The translations under genes were made by a program, and so were the position numbers. Source: Cyanosarcina radialis HA8281-LM2 (GTDB lineage Bacteria; Cyanobacteriota; Cyanobacteriia; Cyanobacteriales; CCAP-1448). Taken from it: 64,000 nt of DNA. Below the pieces are notes generated by a model that did no database searches, was not told where the DNA came from, and saw only the letters and a program-made list of their open reading frames with translations. The stretch covers positions 61,286-125,285 of the forward strand of contig JAHHHA010000017.1 of assembly GCA_019359615.1 (NCBI GenBank), given 5' to 3'. Shown here one piece after another: positions 51,087 to 60,394 of this stretch. Numbering within the stretch: position 1 is the first letter of the stretch; every line of letters starts with the position of its first letter.

Positions 51087-52295
51087 CTATGGCAACAGCA
51101 GTTCGCATTGGTCTACGATTTTTTCGACTGGAGTGCGGCCATTAAGAGTTGCCTGTTGTTTGGCAAAGGCTGATAGATTGGCAGGGATCGAATCTGGAGC
51201 TAATAGTTCGTCAATTCGCTCTTCTGAAAGCACCTCTGGAGAGAACCAATTAGCTGCATATGCTAGCTTCCTTTCTTGCAGTCGCGTTCCCAAAACTGCC
51301 TTTTCTAGATCTGGAGGGCAGATCAGCAGCTTGAGGCTATTTCTGAGAAAAATTGAGGCGGACAGCGTACCGCCATGGGTCACAACTGCCCGACAAGTTC
51401 TGGCAACGGCGTGTAAGTCAACTGGGGTTTGCAGGTAACGAATGTTGGGAGCCTGCAAAAAATCCGCCGCTGGTTCGGCAGAGTTACCCGAAATATAGGC
51501 CAGAACCGGAATTCCCCTGGCAGCAAGGGAATTTATTAAAGATTCGAGAAAGCGATTGGTTGCTGACATATAGACAAACACCCCAGTTTTACCCTCCTCA
51601 AAAGGTTCGGGCGGCGGCAGCAGGGAAACAGGATCGATCGCTCCCCAATAGGTTTCATCCGAGCGGATGGGATAATGATCGAGTTCTGCTTCCACGCACA
51701 GAAACCGTCGAACTCCTTCAAACATTGAAGCCACAGTCTTCAGGGGTGCGATCTTGGCTTCGTCAAGTACCGGATTGACGATATCGAGAAATTCTCGGTC
51801 TTTTTGCACCAGCAGATCTAGCGGCAGCGAAAACCAAGGCTGGATTCCTGGCATCGGCTCGAAAAGTGGTGGCAAAGTGAACCCGTTACCAATAGCCACT
51901 CTGGCATAGTTGGCCTCGCGACTGGCTAGCAAGGCAGAAGGAGCGTGGTCGCAAATTAAGAGGTCGGGTTGCAACTCATCGAGTAACTTCCGCCAACGCA
52001 GAAGGCGCTGAGTCAAAGTCCCAGAATGCCAGAAGCCATTCCGCAGCAGATTGGCAGTGTAGTTAATGGATATCGGAAAAGCACGACAGGGGGCAAGATG
52101 GGGTGTCATTTCCACGATTGCGATTCCCACCGAACCCAGTATCGGCTTGGCAAAACTCAAATTCGGGACAATAGCGGTGACGCGACAGCCCCGGCGATGA
52201 AATTCAGCCCCAAGCGCCGCCATAGGGGCCAAATGGCCGAAACCCGACCCAATTTCCCAAGCAAAAACCACATGAGTCTGAGGTTGGCGACTCAT
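51087..52295 (-). CDS. MGT/UGT-type glycosyltransferase
   Basis: 402 residues, GT1-like. The N-terminal acceptor domain begins HVVFAWEIGSGFGHLAPMAALGAEF, and the C-terminal donor domain contains GVFVYMSATNR and the VTHGGTLSASIFLRN region in place of the sugar-nucleotide HGGxxT motif. It follows the putative precursor by 13 bp. The sugar and acceptor are unknown; glycosylation of a peptide or lipid is an inference. Confidence 0.85.
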   Translation of the reverse strand: MSRQPQTHVVFAWEIGSGFGHLAPMAALGAEFHRRGCRVTAIVPNLSFAKPILGSVGIAIVEMTPHLAPCRAFPISINYTANLLRNGFWHSGTLTQRLLRWRKLLDELQPDLLICDHAPSALLASREANYARVAIGNGFTLPPLFEPMPGIQPWFSLPLDLLVQKDREFLDIVNPVLDEAKIAPLKTVASMFEGVRRFLCVEAELDHYPIRSDETYWGAIDPVSLLPPPEPFEEGKTGVFVYMSATNRFLESLINSLAARGIPVLAYISGNSAEPAADFLQAPNIRYLQTPVDLHAVARTCRAVVTHGGTLSASIFLRNSLKLLICPPDLEKAVLGTRLQERKLAYAANWFSPEVLSEERIDELLAPDSIPANLSAFAKQQATLNGRTPVEKIVDQCELLLP

Positions 52296-52308
52296 TATCT
52301 ACTGCTGG

Positions 52309-52470
52309 TTAAGAATAAAATCCCCCATCAACCTCATTCGGATTTCTACCTCCCAAAGTCAACTCTACGATCGGAGACTCGGAAACCTGGGGCGTAATCC
52401 ACGGTTTTTTAGTTTCTTCCGAACTGCGATCGACGCTTTCAACTGGTTGTAGGCTATCGTCACGATCCAT
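52309..52470 (-). CDS. Lasso-peptide-like RiPP precursor (53 aa)
   Basis: A small gene with a strong ribosome site (GGAGG nine bases before ATG 52470). The product starts MDRDDSLQPVESVDRSSEET. The leader ends in the KKPWITPQVSESPIVELTL stretch, and the core is GGRNPNEVDGGFYS. The leader has the YxxP-type pattern (WITP) recognised by PqqD-like proteins in lasso systems. It has a threonine at the -2 position before a glycine, as lasso leaders do. An acid at core position 7 (Glu) or 9 (Asp) could close a ring on Gly1. It is directly downstream of the PqqD-like gene and upstream of the tailoring genes. No lasso cyclase (B2, C) is found nearby. Confidence 0.7.
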   Translation of the reverse strand: MDRDDSLQPVESVDRSSEETKKPWITPQVSESPIVELTLGGRNPNEVDGGFYS

Positions 52471-52499
52471 GTTGTTTGTCCTCCATTAAAGTGAAGCAA

Positions 52500-52796
52500 C
52501 TAAGTCGCCAGCCGAACCAGCCCTAATGCTAGGCAACGCGCTACGAACTCAGCTACTTCGCGTCGGCATACATCGTCTTCGACATTATAGGTCTGACGGA
52601 CAAGCTTGTAAATTTCTGCTAAAGGGCGAGGTGCAGAATCATCTAAAAGACTGAATATATAACTGCCGCTGCTGTTTAAGTGTAGATACGAGCCAGATTG
52701 GACGTTCAAGGCGACAATCTCGCCATCGACATCGCCGAAAGTAATATCGGGATCGATCTGAATCTGCGTCTCATCACTCAGTGGGGAAGCTATCAT
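52500..52796 (-). CDS. PqqD-like leader-binding protein
   Basis: 98 residues: FGDVDGEIVALNVQSGSYLHLNSSGSYIFSLLDDSAPRPLAEIYKLVRQTYNVEDDVCRREVAEFVARCLALGLV is the PqqD/RRE fold, as in lasso protein B1. It should bind the leader of the precursor at 52470-52309. It is the first gene of the minus-strand unit, divergent from the Nudix gene. Confidence 0.88.
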   Translation of the reverse strand: MIASPLSDETQIQIDPDITFGDVDGEIVALNVQSGSYLHLNSSGSYIFSLLDDSAPRPLAEIYKLVRQTYNVEDDVCRREVAEFVARCLALGLVRLAT

Positions 52797-52908
52797 AGCC
52801 GTTTGGTTTCAAAATAGATTGGGGGCGCAATCGTTCGGCAGAGCTACGGAACACCTTGACGCTCTTACCCATGGTATATCATCCCTTCGTAGCCATTTTT
52901 TATCCTCT

Positions 52909-53346
52909 ATGCTCGAACCAGTTGAAGTTGCGATCGCTATTCTCCATACTTCTGACAAATTTCTCATGCAACTGCGAGATAACACTCCCGGAATTGTCTA
53001 TCCCGGTCACTGGGGGTTATTTGGCGGTCATCTCGAATCGGGCGAAACTCCTGAAGTGGCGTTGAAACGGGAATTGTGGGAAGAAATTGGTTATGAAGTG
53101 CGATCGCCTATTAAGTTTGGCTGTTATAACGATGCCAGGGTGATTCGTCATGTTTACCACGCGCCTTTGACCGTCGAACTCGATCGATTAAACCTTCAAG
53201 AAGGATGGGATCTGGGTTTGCTAACACCTGATGAGATCGATCGCGGTAGCGCTTTCTCTGCTAAAGCAGGTTCAGTGCAGCCTTTGGGACATCCTCACCA
53301 ACAAATTTTGCTCGATTTTATCAAAAGCCATATAGGTCATGAATAG
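52909..53346 (+). CDS. Nudix hydrolase
   Basis: About 145 residues from ATG 52909. The Nudix box is GGHLESGETPEVALKRELWEEIGYE, a full match to Gx5Ex7REUxEExGU. It hydrolyses a nucleoside diphosphate linked to an unknown moiety. The longer frame from 52819 covers the promoter region and is not family sequence. Confidence 0.92.
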   Translation: MLEPVEVAIAILHTSDKFLMQLRDNTPGIVYPGHWGLFGGHLESGETPEVALKRELWEEIGYEVRSPIKFGCYNDARVIRHVYHAPLTVELDRLNLQEGWDLGLLTPDEIDRGSAFSAKAGSVQPLGHPHQQILLDFIKSHIGHE

Positions 53347-53779
53347 CTAATCTAATAAGTACGCGATCGCCTTAAACCATCTATTCCTATTTCCTCTACC
53401 CTAAAATCGGGCCAAAGTCTTGCCCAATCATATGCCCTGGCTTGAAATTAGAGGTTAAATCGATTTTCTCCCCCGTCTTCTCCACATTCTTAATTTCAAC
53501 CCGTTATTTTTTAACTTTAGGAACGACTGGGTTGCTAGTCTGTCAAAGTCGCGTTATTTTACTACTAAGTAGATTTACGAGATCGAGGTAAGGTAAATAT
53601 AGCGTTCGACTGAAAAAGCAGGTAGAGAAAGGAGAATTCGGGGCTGAAAGATTTTTATTTCGCGCTCTAGAATCTAGACTCTCGAATTTTAGCTAGCAGG
53701 CACACCGATCGCCAGGACAGATTATCTTAATAAGTACGACTCGATCGAGTTATCTGCTGGAGCCACAGCGCGATCGCTG
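53347..53779. other. Intergenic region, 433 bp, nothing recognised
   Basis: No gene, RNA or repeat that I can support. It contains AT-rich tracts and is the likely promoter region of the pentapeptide-repeat gene. Confidence 0.5.
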
Positions 53780-53791
53780 GTGAGGATCTCA

Positions 53792-54349
53792 ATGAAGATG
53801 GATGCAAAAGAGTTCTTAAGAAGGTATTTGGCTGGAGAGAGAAACTTTAAGCGAGTGAAACTGGGCGCAGTTGACCTCAGCGGAGCTTATTTAGCAGATG
53901 TAGATTTAGAGGAGGCTGACCTAGAAAGTGCCAATCTTCATAAAGCTAACTTGGAAGGCGCATTCTTATATAGAGCCAATCTCAGTTATGCTAACCTCAG
54001 AGAAGCCAATTTCAGTAGGGCAGAAATGTGGGAAGTCGATTTAGGTCAGGCTAACTTAAAGGAAGCTAACTTGAGTATGGCTAACCTGAAAGGTGCTTAT
54101 CTTTGGAAAGCTAACCTATCGATCGCCAATCTGAACGAGGCATTTCTCAAAGAAGTAAACTTCGTACAATGCGACTTTTGGCGAGCTAACCTCAAAAACG
54201 CTAACCTGCACGGCGCTAATCTCAAGGGAGCTAGTTTGAGGGCAGCTACTCTCGATCGAGCTAAATACAACGACAAAACTATTTTTCCCGAAGGCTTCGA
54301 TCCAGATAGTGCTGGGATGAAGTTGGTATCTGATGTGCGGATGGCTTGA
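53792..54349 (+). CDS. Pentapeptide-repeat protein
   Basis: About 185 residues. A short N-terminal helix (KEFLRRYLAGERNFKRVKL) is followed by roughly 25 pentapeptide units of the A(D/N)Lxx type (for example GAYLADVDLEEADLESANLHKANL), forming a right-handed quadrilateral beta-helix. The tail closes with TIFPEGFDPDSAGMKLV, a common cap. The start ATG 53792 follows GAGG. Cyanobacteria have many; roles are mostly unknown. Confidence 0.93.
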   Translation: MKMDAKEFLRRYLAGERNFKRVKLGAVDLSGAYLADVDLEEADLESANLHKANLEGAFLYRANLSYANLREANFSRAEMWEVDLGQANLKEANLSMANLKGAYLWKANLSIANLNEAFLKEVNFVQCDFWRANLKNANLHGANLKGASLRAATLDRAKYNDKTIFPEGFDPDSAGMKLVSDVRMA

Positions 54350-54359
54350 AGAGAGAGGG

Positions 54360-54438
54360 AGATGGGGAGATGGGGAGATGGGGAGATGGGGAGATGGGGA
54401 GATGGGGAGATGGGGAGATGGGGAGATGGGGAGATGGG
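54360..54438. repeat. Octamer tandem repeat (AGATGGGG)9.9
   Basis: Nine complete units plus seven bases, starting 11 bp after the pentapeptide-repeat gene stop. Confidence 0.95.
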
Positions 54439-54473
54439 ACGAGAATAACCCATGCTCCATGCCTTCTAAACTC

Positions 54474-55148
54474 CTAAACTTCTAAATCTAGCTGAGAGAG
54501 TCGTTCGTAAGCTCGATCGATCGCCCTACGACCTCGTAATAAACCAGTGTTGGCACCGGGACAGAGATAATTACAGGTAGCAGGTGTAAAGCAATCGCAC
54601 AACGCCCGAACGCTTTTGAGTTGTCTGGGCCAGTGAAAAGTTTTAGAGGTGCGTAGCGGGATGGGATCTCCGTGTTGGTCGGGCAGCAAATGACGACCAG
54701 AAAATAACACCCCACCATGGCTAGTGCAATAGAGACACGACGATCCAGGAGAATGTCCGGGTGTCCAGATGGCTGTACTGGAAGCACTTAAGGCAAAGTC
54801 TTGTTGAAATGTCGTTACCGTTAATTCTGGTAAAAAATATGCCTCTTGTTCTTGAATGAGAATCTGGCAACCTAAATCTCGAACGATTTCTTCGGCTTTA
54901 CCAATACCTCCTCGATGAGTAATAAACAGCCATCGGACTCCACCCCAATTTTGGCAGAATTGCCGATCGGATTCGCTCCAAGCCGGACAATCGACCAAAA
55001 TATTGCCAGACCTTTCGACAATGAAATAAGCTGTTCCCCCTAAAGTGTCTCGATTGGGAGGAAAGGCAAAAATGCCATCGAGAACCAGACGGGGTAACTT
55101 AGCCGTAGGAATCTGTTCTCGCTCGAAAAAGTTGTTAGAAGAACTCAA
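54474..55148 (-). CDS. MBL-fold protein with degenerate metal site
   Basis: 224 residues, metallo-beta-lactamase fold (GGTAYFIVERSGNILVDCPAW; TPGHSPGSSCLYC). The HxHxDH metal motif is replaced by ITHRGGIG (only one His, H78). The distal His in TPGHSPG is kept. It is probably a cyanobacterial subgroup with one-metal or no hydrolase activity. Confidence 0.82.
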   Translation of the reverse strand: MSSSNNFFEREQIPTAKLPRLVLDGIFAFPPNRDTLGGTAYFIVERSGNILVDCPAWSESDRQFCQNWGGVRWLFITHRGGIGKAEEIVRDLGCQILIQEQEAYFLPELTVTTFQQDFALSASSTAIWTPGHSPGSSCLYCTSHGGVLFSGRHLLPDQHGDPIPLRTSKTFHWPRQLKSVRALCDCFTPATCNYLCPGANTGLLRGRRAIDRAYERLSQLDLEV

Positions 55149-55283
55149 GGATTTAGATCCAGAAGAATTTGGTTGCGCGAAATATTTTTCTGATGATACT
55201 TTAAAACCAGATTTAGGATAATTTCAGGTGACGCGATCGTCTAAAATCTAGAGAAGAAAATAGCCGAGCCTGCATCTTTACTG

Positions 55284-56387
55284 ATGACTCATTCTCCCTC
55301 AATTCACTCACAAGCGATACGTGCTGACGCACAGGCTAGCGCCAACGCTACCGATAACTCTGCGCTCTGGTCAGAAGTGCTGCAACAGTTACTCGATCGA
55401 GAATCTCTTTCTAGCGCTCGTGCTGCCCAATTGATGCAGGGTTGGCTGGATGAAGAAATTCCTCCGGTGCTATCGGGGGCAATTTTAGTGGCTTTGCAAT
55501 GTAAAGGCGTTTCGGCGGACGAACTGGCTGGAATGGCTAGAGTTTTGCAATCTCAATGTCTTTCTACTTCCTCATCTCCTGCTGTCGGGCCCGTCATCGA
55601 TACTTGCGGTACTGGAGGAGATGGGGCTTCAACTTTTAATATCTCTACGGCTGTGGCCTTTGTCGCCGCCGCTGCTGGCGTAGCAGTAGCCAAACACGGC
55701 AATCGATCGGCATCTAGCACCGTCGGTTCGGCTGATGTCTTGGAAGCTTTGGGAGTTAACCTCAATGCCCCTAGCGAACGGATCGAGGCTGCCCTGCACC
55801 AAGTGGGGATTACATTCCTATTCGCCCCTGGTTGGCATCCGGCGCTCAAAGCTGTAGCACCGCTGCGACGTACTCTGAAGGTGCGGACAGTATTTAACTT
55901 ACTAGGACCGTTACTCAATCCTTTACGCCCCACAGGACAAATTATTGGGGTGTGCGATCCCCCACTAGTACCGATTATTGCCCGTGCTTTAGGGCAACTG
56001 GGAACATCGTTAGCCATGGTTTTGTACGGACGCGAGAAACTAGATGAGGCTGGACTTTTAGATCTCACCGATCTGGCAATTCTCTCTAATGGTGAAGTGC
56101 GGTTGGCAACCTTGAATCCTCAAGAACTAGGCTTGGTTGCACCATCTCCTGGGTACTTACAAGGTGGGGATGTGAAAGAAAATGCCGCCATTTTGCAAGC
56201 TATTCTCCAAGGTAAAGGTACGCCAGCCCAACAAGATGTAGTGGCGTTGAATGCGTCTCTAGCACTTCAGGTGGGTGGAGTTGTACCTCTAGAAAACCAC
56301 GATCGAGGAATCGAGTTAGCGAAAAAAGTCCTCAGTAGCGGCGCAGCTTGGTCGAAGTTGGAACAATTAGTCAAATTTTTGCAATAG
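55284..56387 (+). CDS. trpD: Anthranilate phosphoribosyltransferase
   Basis: 367 residues. The PRPP loop is [17 protein letters not shown] and the anthranilate side has [22 protein letters not shown]. It performs the second step of tryptophan synthesis. An N-terminal extension of about 25 residues is unlike the family and possibly disordered. It stands alone, as tryptophan genes usually do in cyanobacteria. Confidence 0.96.
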   Translation: MTHSPSIHSQAIRADAQASANATDNSALWSEVLQQLLDRESLSSARAAQLMQGWLDEEIPPVLSGAILVALQCKGVSADELAGMARVLQSQCLSTSSSPAVGPVIDTCGTGGDGASTFNISTAVAFVAAAAGVAVAKHGNRSASSTVGSADVLEALGVNLNAPSERIEAALHQVGITFLFAPGWHPALKAVAPLRRTLKVRTVFNLLGPLLNPLRPTGQIIGVCDPPLVPIIARALGQLGTSLAMVLYGREKLDEAGLLDLTDLAILSNGEVRLATLNPQELGLVAPSPGYLQGGDVKENAAILQAILQGKGTPAQQDVVALNASLALQVGGVVPLENHDRGIELAKKVLSSGAAWSKLEQLVKFLQ

Positions 56388-56393
56388 AGACGT

Positions 56394-57590
56394 TTAATTA
56401 GATCGCTCCCCCACAGCCGGATACAGCTTGGGAAAGAACCGCTCGATCGCCTCTGTAGGGAACCCCAAGCGCACTGCCCCCTTCGGACTATCTGCTACCA
56501 ACAACCCAGCCTTAATTAAACCTTTTAACACCGATCTCGCCTGCCGCTCTTTGTAACCTGTAATCGTTGCCGCTCGACCCCGCTCGAAAGCACCAGCCAG
56601 CAACGCCTCTCGCAGCAAAGGAAAAGAGCGATCGAGCAACTTTCCAGCCCGAATCTCTTCTTCTACATACAGTTCGATCCGACCTAACAACCGCTCTACC
56701 TCAAAGAGCGATCGCATAAACTCTATTTGGTCGATACAAGTTGACAAAAAAAACTGGCAAAACTCGCGCAACCCGCGAGCCGTTAAATTTCCGCGTCCGT
56801 CGTAGTCGTTCCAGCGCTCTCCATCGGCTTGCATTAATAAGCTTTTATATTCGCCCACATTCCGCGCCAACCCGCGAGCGATCGACCACAGGCTGCTACC
56901 AATCCCAATTCGTTGTAAGAAAGCATGGGAAAACAACCGTGCTACCCGACCATTGCCATCAAAAAACGGATGAATCCACAGCAAGCGGTGATGGGAGGCC
57001 GATACTGCTATTACTTGCTGAATTTTCGATAACCTCTTTGGCTGGTAAGCTTCCTCAAATCGTTGCAAAAACTTAGGGATAGCTGGGGCGCTAATCGGGA
57101 TATGGCGACCGACGATGACATCGGATGTCCGCCACTCCCCTGGAACGATCTCAACCCGCTTACCTGTCTGGGGATTTTCTACATCAAGTAAATCGGGAGG
57201 GAGTCGCTGACCAAACTGGCGGTGAATCCAGGCGATTTCTTGAGCCGAGACAACATTGGGCAGATCTTGCCCTCGATCGATTAGTCGCTGCACTTCGATA
57301 TGCGCTTTTGCTTCCAGTTGGAGCGATCGCTTTTTTGGTTCTGGGGAAAGATCGTTGGCTAGAGCGCGATCGATATCTACAGGGTGGGTTTTGTGTCCTT
57401 CAATTAGATTGCTGTAGTAGCAATTCATCGATCGCACTAACTCTCCCAGGTTGTTAGCTACGTTAGGGTTGAGGCTAGCGGTCAGAGCGCTGCTTTTAGC
57501 GATTAGATCGGCAGCTAGATCTTCTAGAGAGCGATCCCCCGCTGCTGGCAGCATTGGTTCCATCAACTCAACTGGTTCTGAATCTAACAA
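56394..57590 (-). CDS. Fic-domain AMPylase with inhibitory helix
   Basis: 398 residues. The Fic motif is LWIHPFFDGNGRVARL. The inhibitory (S/T)xxxEG motif precedes it as SNLIEGH (about 79-85), as in class II Fic proteins with the inhibitory helix in the N-terminal half. A C-terminal winged helix (ATITGYKERQARSVLKGLIKAGLL) may bind DNA. It transfers AMP to an unknown protein and may self-regulate. Convergent with trpD. Confidence 0.92.
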   Translation of the reverse strand: MLDSEPVELMEPMLPAAGDRSLEDLAADLIAKSSALTASLNPNVANNLGELVRSMNCYYSNLIEGHKTHPVDIDRALANDLSPEPKKRSLQLEAKAHIEVQRLIDRGQDLPNVVSAQEIAWIHRQFGQRLPPDLLDVENPQTGKRVEIVPGEWRTSDVIVGRHIPISAPAIPKFLQRFEEAYQPKRLSKIQQVIAVSASHHRLLWIHPFFDGNGRVARLFSHAFLQRIGIGSSLWSIARGLARNVGEYKSLLMQADGERWNDYDGRGNLTARGLREFCQFFLSTCIDQIEFMRSLFEVERLLGRIELYVEEEIRAGKLLDRSFPLLREALLAGAFERGRAATITGYKERQARSVLKGLIKAGLLVADSPKGAVRLGFPTEAIERFFPKLYPAVGERSN

Positions 57591-57717
57591 AATTCTGCCG
57601 ATCTAATAAAGCAATACATACTTTATATAGTAAAGCTTTAACGATTTAATGCTGCTATTTTTTGCCGATGTTTTTGCCGATCGATCCAAGAATCCTCACA
57701 CTTCAGGGCGAGAAGTG

Positions 57718-58191
57718 TCAAAACTCAGACCATTTTTTAAAAGGATATTTGACTAAATTAGCATTAAAATATCTAGGATCGTCAGAAACCTCTCGCGCGA
57801 TCCATGCTGGGAGATCTAACGAGTAATTTTCTGCGGGGAGTTCTACCTCTGCCAATATCAACCCTTCATTTTCTCCGGCAAATTCATCGATTTCCCAAAT
57901 CAATTCAGCTAAAGGGATTTTATATCTAGTTTTTTCAATTAGCGGCCGTTCGCATAAATTATCGAGCATTTCGCGAGCATCTGAAGCGGGGATAGGATAC
58001 TCATACTCAGTTCTTGAAATCTGCCCTAATTTACTTTTAATGGTCAGGTAACCGCGATCGCCTACTAAACGAATTCTAACAGTAGCGCCAGCTTCGGTAG
58101 CAATGTAACCTTGGCGATATAAAGTTCCAGTAGCCAGCGATCGCCAACTATCGCCCGTGACTAGAAATTTGCGCTCGATCTCTACAGCCAT
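57718..58191 (-). CDS. CYTH-domain phosphohydrolase
   Basis: 157 residues with the ExExK signature (AVEIERKFLV) and the alternating basic strands of the triphosphate tunnel. Members hydrolyse inorganic or thiamine triphosphate, or make cAMP. Length and lack of extra domains fit a tripolyphosphatase, which is an inference. It is 8 bp before the ABC permease gene on the same strand. Confidence 0.9.
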   Translation of the reverse strand: MAVEIERKFLVTGDSWRSLATGTLYRQGYIATEAGATVRIRLVGDRGYLTIKSKLGQISRTEYEYPIPASDAREMLDNLCERPLIEKTRYKIPLAELIWEIDEFAGENEGLILAEVELPAENYSLDLPAWIAREVSDDPRYFNANLVKYPFKKWSEF

Positions 58192-58198
58192 ATTCGCC

Positions 58199-59095
58199 TC
58201 ATGCTTTTCCTCGAACGATCTCCTTCAGTTCTTGCCACCACAGGGGACTGCTAAAAGTAGGCTGAGAATGAGTAAAAATTCCTTGAGTGGGACTAAAGAG
58301 CAGAGCGAGAACGAATAAACTCGACACGACTAAAACAATAGCTGGCCCCGAAGGCAGATTGTAAAAATAGCTCAGATACATTCCAGCAATACTAGAAAAG
58401 ATGCCAATCCCAGCCCCTAAAATCATTACTTGATGCAGGCGCTTGACCAATAAATAAGCTGTGGCTCCGGGGGTAATTAATAAAGACAGAACTAGAACCA
58501 CACCAACTGCTTTCAGACTGGCAACAATTGTCAAGGCAATTAGTAACATCAAACCAAAATTGAGTAAGTTGGTGGGCAATCCTACTGCTTGCGCTCCCAA
58601 CGGATCGAAAGTATAGAATAACAACTCTTTAAACAGCAACAAGACAACTACTAGTACCACCAGGGCAATAATACCAATATCTCGAACTTCGGCGGGAGTA
58701 ACGCTTAAAATATTGCCAAATAGAAAGTGATTGAGGTCGATCTTGTTATCTTTTTGAACCAAAGTAATTAAGGTAATACCGAGAGCAAAAAAGGCAGAAA
58801 AAACTATACCCATAGCTGCATCTTCTTTAATCGGCGATCGCGTCTTAATCCAAGCGATCGCCATCGTGCTTAAAACCCCAGCAATAAAAGCGCCGATAAA
58901 GATATTTGCTCCCAAGACAAAAGCGATCGCTAGCCCTGGCAAAACTGAATGGCTGATAGCATCTCCTAGTAAAGCCAGTCTCTGTACCATCAAGTAGCTA
59001 CCGACAACCGCACACAGCAAGCCAACTAAAATCGCGATCGCCAGCGATCGCTGCATAAAGCCATAGTACAAAGGTTCAATAAAATTATTCATCAA
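58199..59095 (-). CDS. Manganese/zinc-type ABC transporter permease
   Basis: 298-residue ABC-3 permease with about eight helices (GSYLMVQRLALLGDAISHSVLPGLAIAF; FKELLFYTFDPLGAQAVGLP). It is paralogous to the znuB at 31395. With the ATPase and divergent lipoprotein it forms a second metal importer. Manganese (MntB-like) is likely because the partner binding protein lacks a His-rich loop. Confidence 0.88.
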   Translation of the reverse strand: MMNNFIEPLYYGFMQRSLAIAILVGLLCAVVGSYLMVQRLALLGDAISHSVLPGLAIAFVLGANIFIGAFIAGVLSTMAIAWIKTRSPIKEDAAMGIVFSAFFALGITLITLVQKDNKIDLNHFLFGNILSVTPAEVRDIGIIALVVLVVVLLLFKELLFYTFDPLGAQAVGLPTNLLNFGLMLLIALTIVASLKAVGVVLVLSLLITPGATAYLLVKRLHQVMILGAGIGIFSSIAGMYLSYFYNLPSGPAIVLVVSSLFVLALLFSPTQGIFTHSQPTFSSPLWWQELKEIVRGKA

Positions 59096-59194
59096 ATCGA
59101 TCGTTATAAGTGTGAAGTTCAGGAGTTCAGAAGTTCAGAAGTTGAGAAAGTGTGAAGTGTGGAGTTAATAAATTCTCCCCTGCCTCCCCTGCTC

Positions 59195-59293
59195 CCCCTC
59201 TTCCCCATCTCCCCATCTCCCCATCTCCCCTGCTCCCCCTCTTCCCCATCTCCCCATCTCCCCATCTCCCCATCTCCCCATCTCCCCATCTCC
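59195..59293. repeat. Octamer array CCCCATCT with duplicated longer unit
   Basis: Three CCCCATCT units (59203-59226), a CCCCTGCTCCCCCTCTT spacer, then about six more units (59244-59291). The spacer also precedes the first cluster, so a longer composite unit has been duplicated. It fills most of the gap between the ABC permease and ATPase genes. Confidence 0.92.
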
Positions 59294-59297
59294 CCTC

Positions 59298-60128
59298 TCA
59301 CGCGGCTTCGGCAAAGAACATGACTTTACCATCGTAAGCCCGATAGAGATTTTCTTGGCTGAGGACTTGTTGCCGAGAGCCAGCGGCGATTAATTCTGTA
59401 TTGAGCAAAATTAAGTCATCAAAATGAGCGATCGATTCCCCTAAGTCATGATTGACTACCAAAACAGTTTTACCGCTGTCGGCAAGTTCGCGAAAGATAT
59501 TGAAGATAGCAGCTTGAGTTTTTTGATCGATCCCGGCAAACGGCTCGTCAAAACAGAAAATTTCTGCTTCTTGAGCTATGGCCCTAGCTAAGAAGACCCG
59601 CTGCTGCTGTCCTCCAGATAGCTGACCGATCGGGCGATCGCGATAAGCACTCATACCCACTCGTTCTAAGGCATTAGTTGCCAACTGTCGGCTGATGGCT
59701 GAGAAGCGTTGCAACCAACCAGTCTTTTTTACCCTGCCCATCATCACCACATCCCAAACTGTGGCCGGATAACTCCAATCGATTTGCGATCGCTGGGGGA
59801 CGTAAGCTATTCGTTCTCTTTGCGCCATCAGCGGGCGATCGTTAAATAACACCGTTCCCGTCGTTACCGGAATTAACCCCAACATCGCCTTGAGCAAGGT
59901 ACTTTTCCCTGCACCGTTGGGGCCGATGATTCCCGTCAGCCGTCCTGAATGAATCTGACAATCGATCTGCCGCAAAGCCTCTACCGTGCGGTACTGCACG
60001 CTGAGGTTGCCGATCGCGATCGTGTTGGCTGGTAAATTTACTGTTTTAGCTTTGACGATCGCTGCATCTTCCAAGCGGCAGATCGATCGCCTCCAGTCAT
60101 TGGGAGTAGGTAATTCGACAATGTTCAT
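59298..60128 (-). CDS. Manganese/zinc-type ABC transporter ATPase
   Basis: 276 residues: Walker A GPNGAGKST, signature LSGGQQQRVFLARAIAQ and Walker B IFCFDEPFAGID. About 30 N-terminal residues precede the ABC domain. It is paralogous to znuC at 30548 and pairs with the permease downstream. A 60-bp stretch before the permease is repeat DNA. Confidence 0.9.
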   Translation of the reverse strand: MNIVELPTPNDWRRSICRLEDAAIVKAKTVNLPANTIAIGNLSVQYRTVEALRQIDCQIHSGRLTGIIGPNGAGKSTLLKAMLGLIPVTTGTVLFNDRPLMAQRERIAYVPQRSQIDWSYPATVWDVVMMGRVKKTGWLQRFSAISRQLATNALERVGMSAYRDRPIGQLSGGQQQRVFLARAIAQEAEIFCFDEPFAGIDQKTQAAIFNIFRELADSGKTVLVVNHDLGESIAHFDDLILLNTELIAAGSRQQVLSQENLYRAYDGKVMFFAEAA

Positions 60129-60295
60129 AAATACTCTTTACATCAAGCTTTTCTTTAGCATAAGGTAAAAATGAGAAGATTATGAAAAGATTTTTCTCTA
60201 ATACTAATACTCTAGATAGAGATAAAAATGTAGCGAAAATGAAAACATTCAAGAGGCGATCGAGTTGTGAAAACCCCTTTGACCTCAAAGGCTCC

Positions 60296-60341
60296 TTTAC
60301 TCCCCTCTCCCAAGCTTGGGAGAGGGGCTGGGGGTGAGGGC
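60296..60341. repeat. REP-like palindrome
   Basis: CCCCTCTCCCAAGCTTGGGAGAGGGG with GGGGGTGAGGGC, in the 266-bp divergent region of the metal importer. Its place between the two promoters may affect transcription. No clear Zur or MntR box is seen there. Confidence 0.8.
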
Positions 60342-60394
60342 ATCCGATTTGGAAAAACCCGCGATCGAGTTCCCCTATTTATTACCTGTTGTCT

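Noticed and set aside
49115..52796. Complete lasso peptide cluster
   Set aside because: No transglutaminase-like or asparagine-synthetase-like gene is present, so I call it RiPP-like only.
54097..54453. Long minus-strand frames rich in ISPSPHLP across the octamer array
   Set aside because: They are translations of the tandem repeat and overlap the pentapeptide-repeat gene in antisense. The same applies to 59119-59337.
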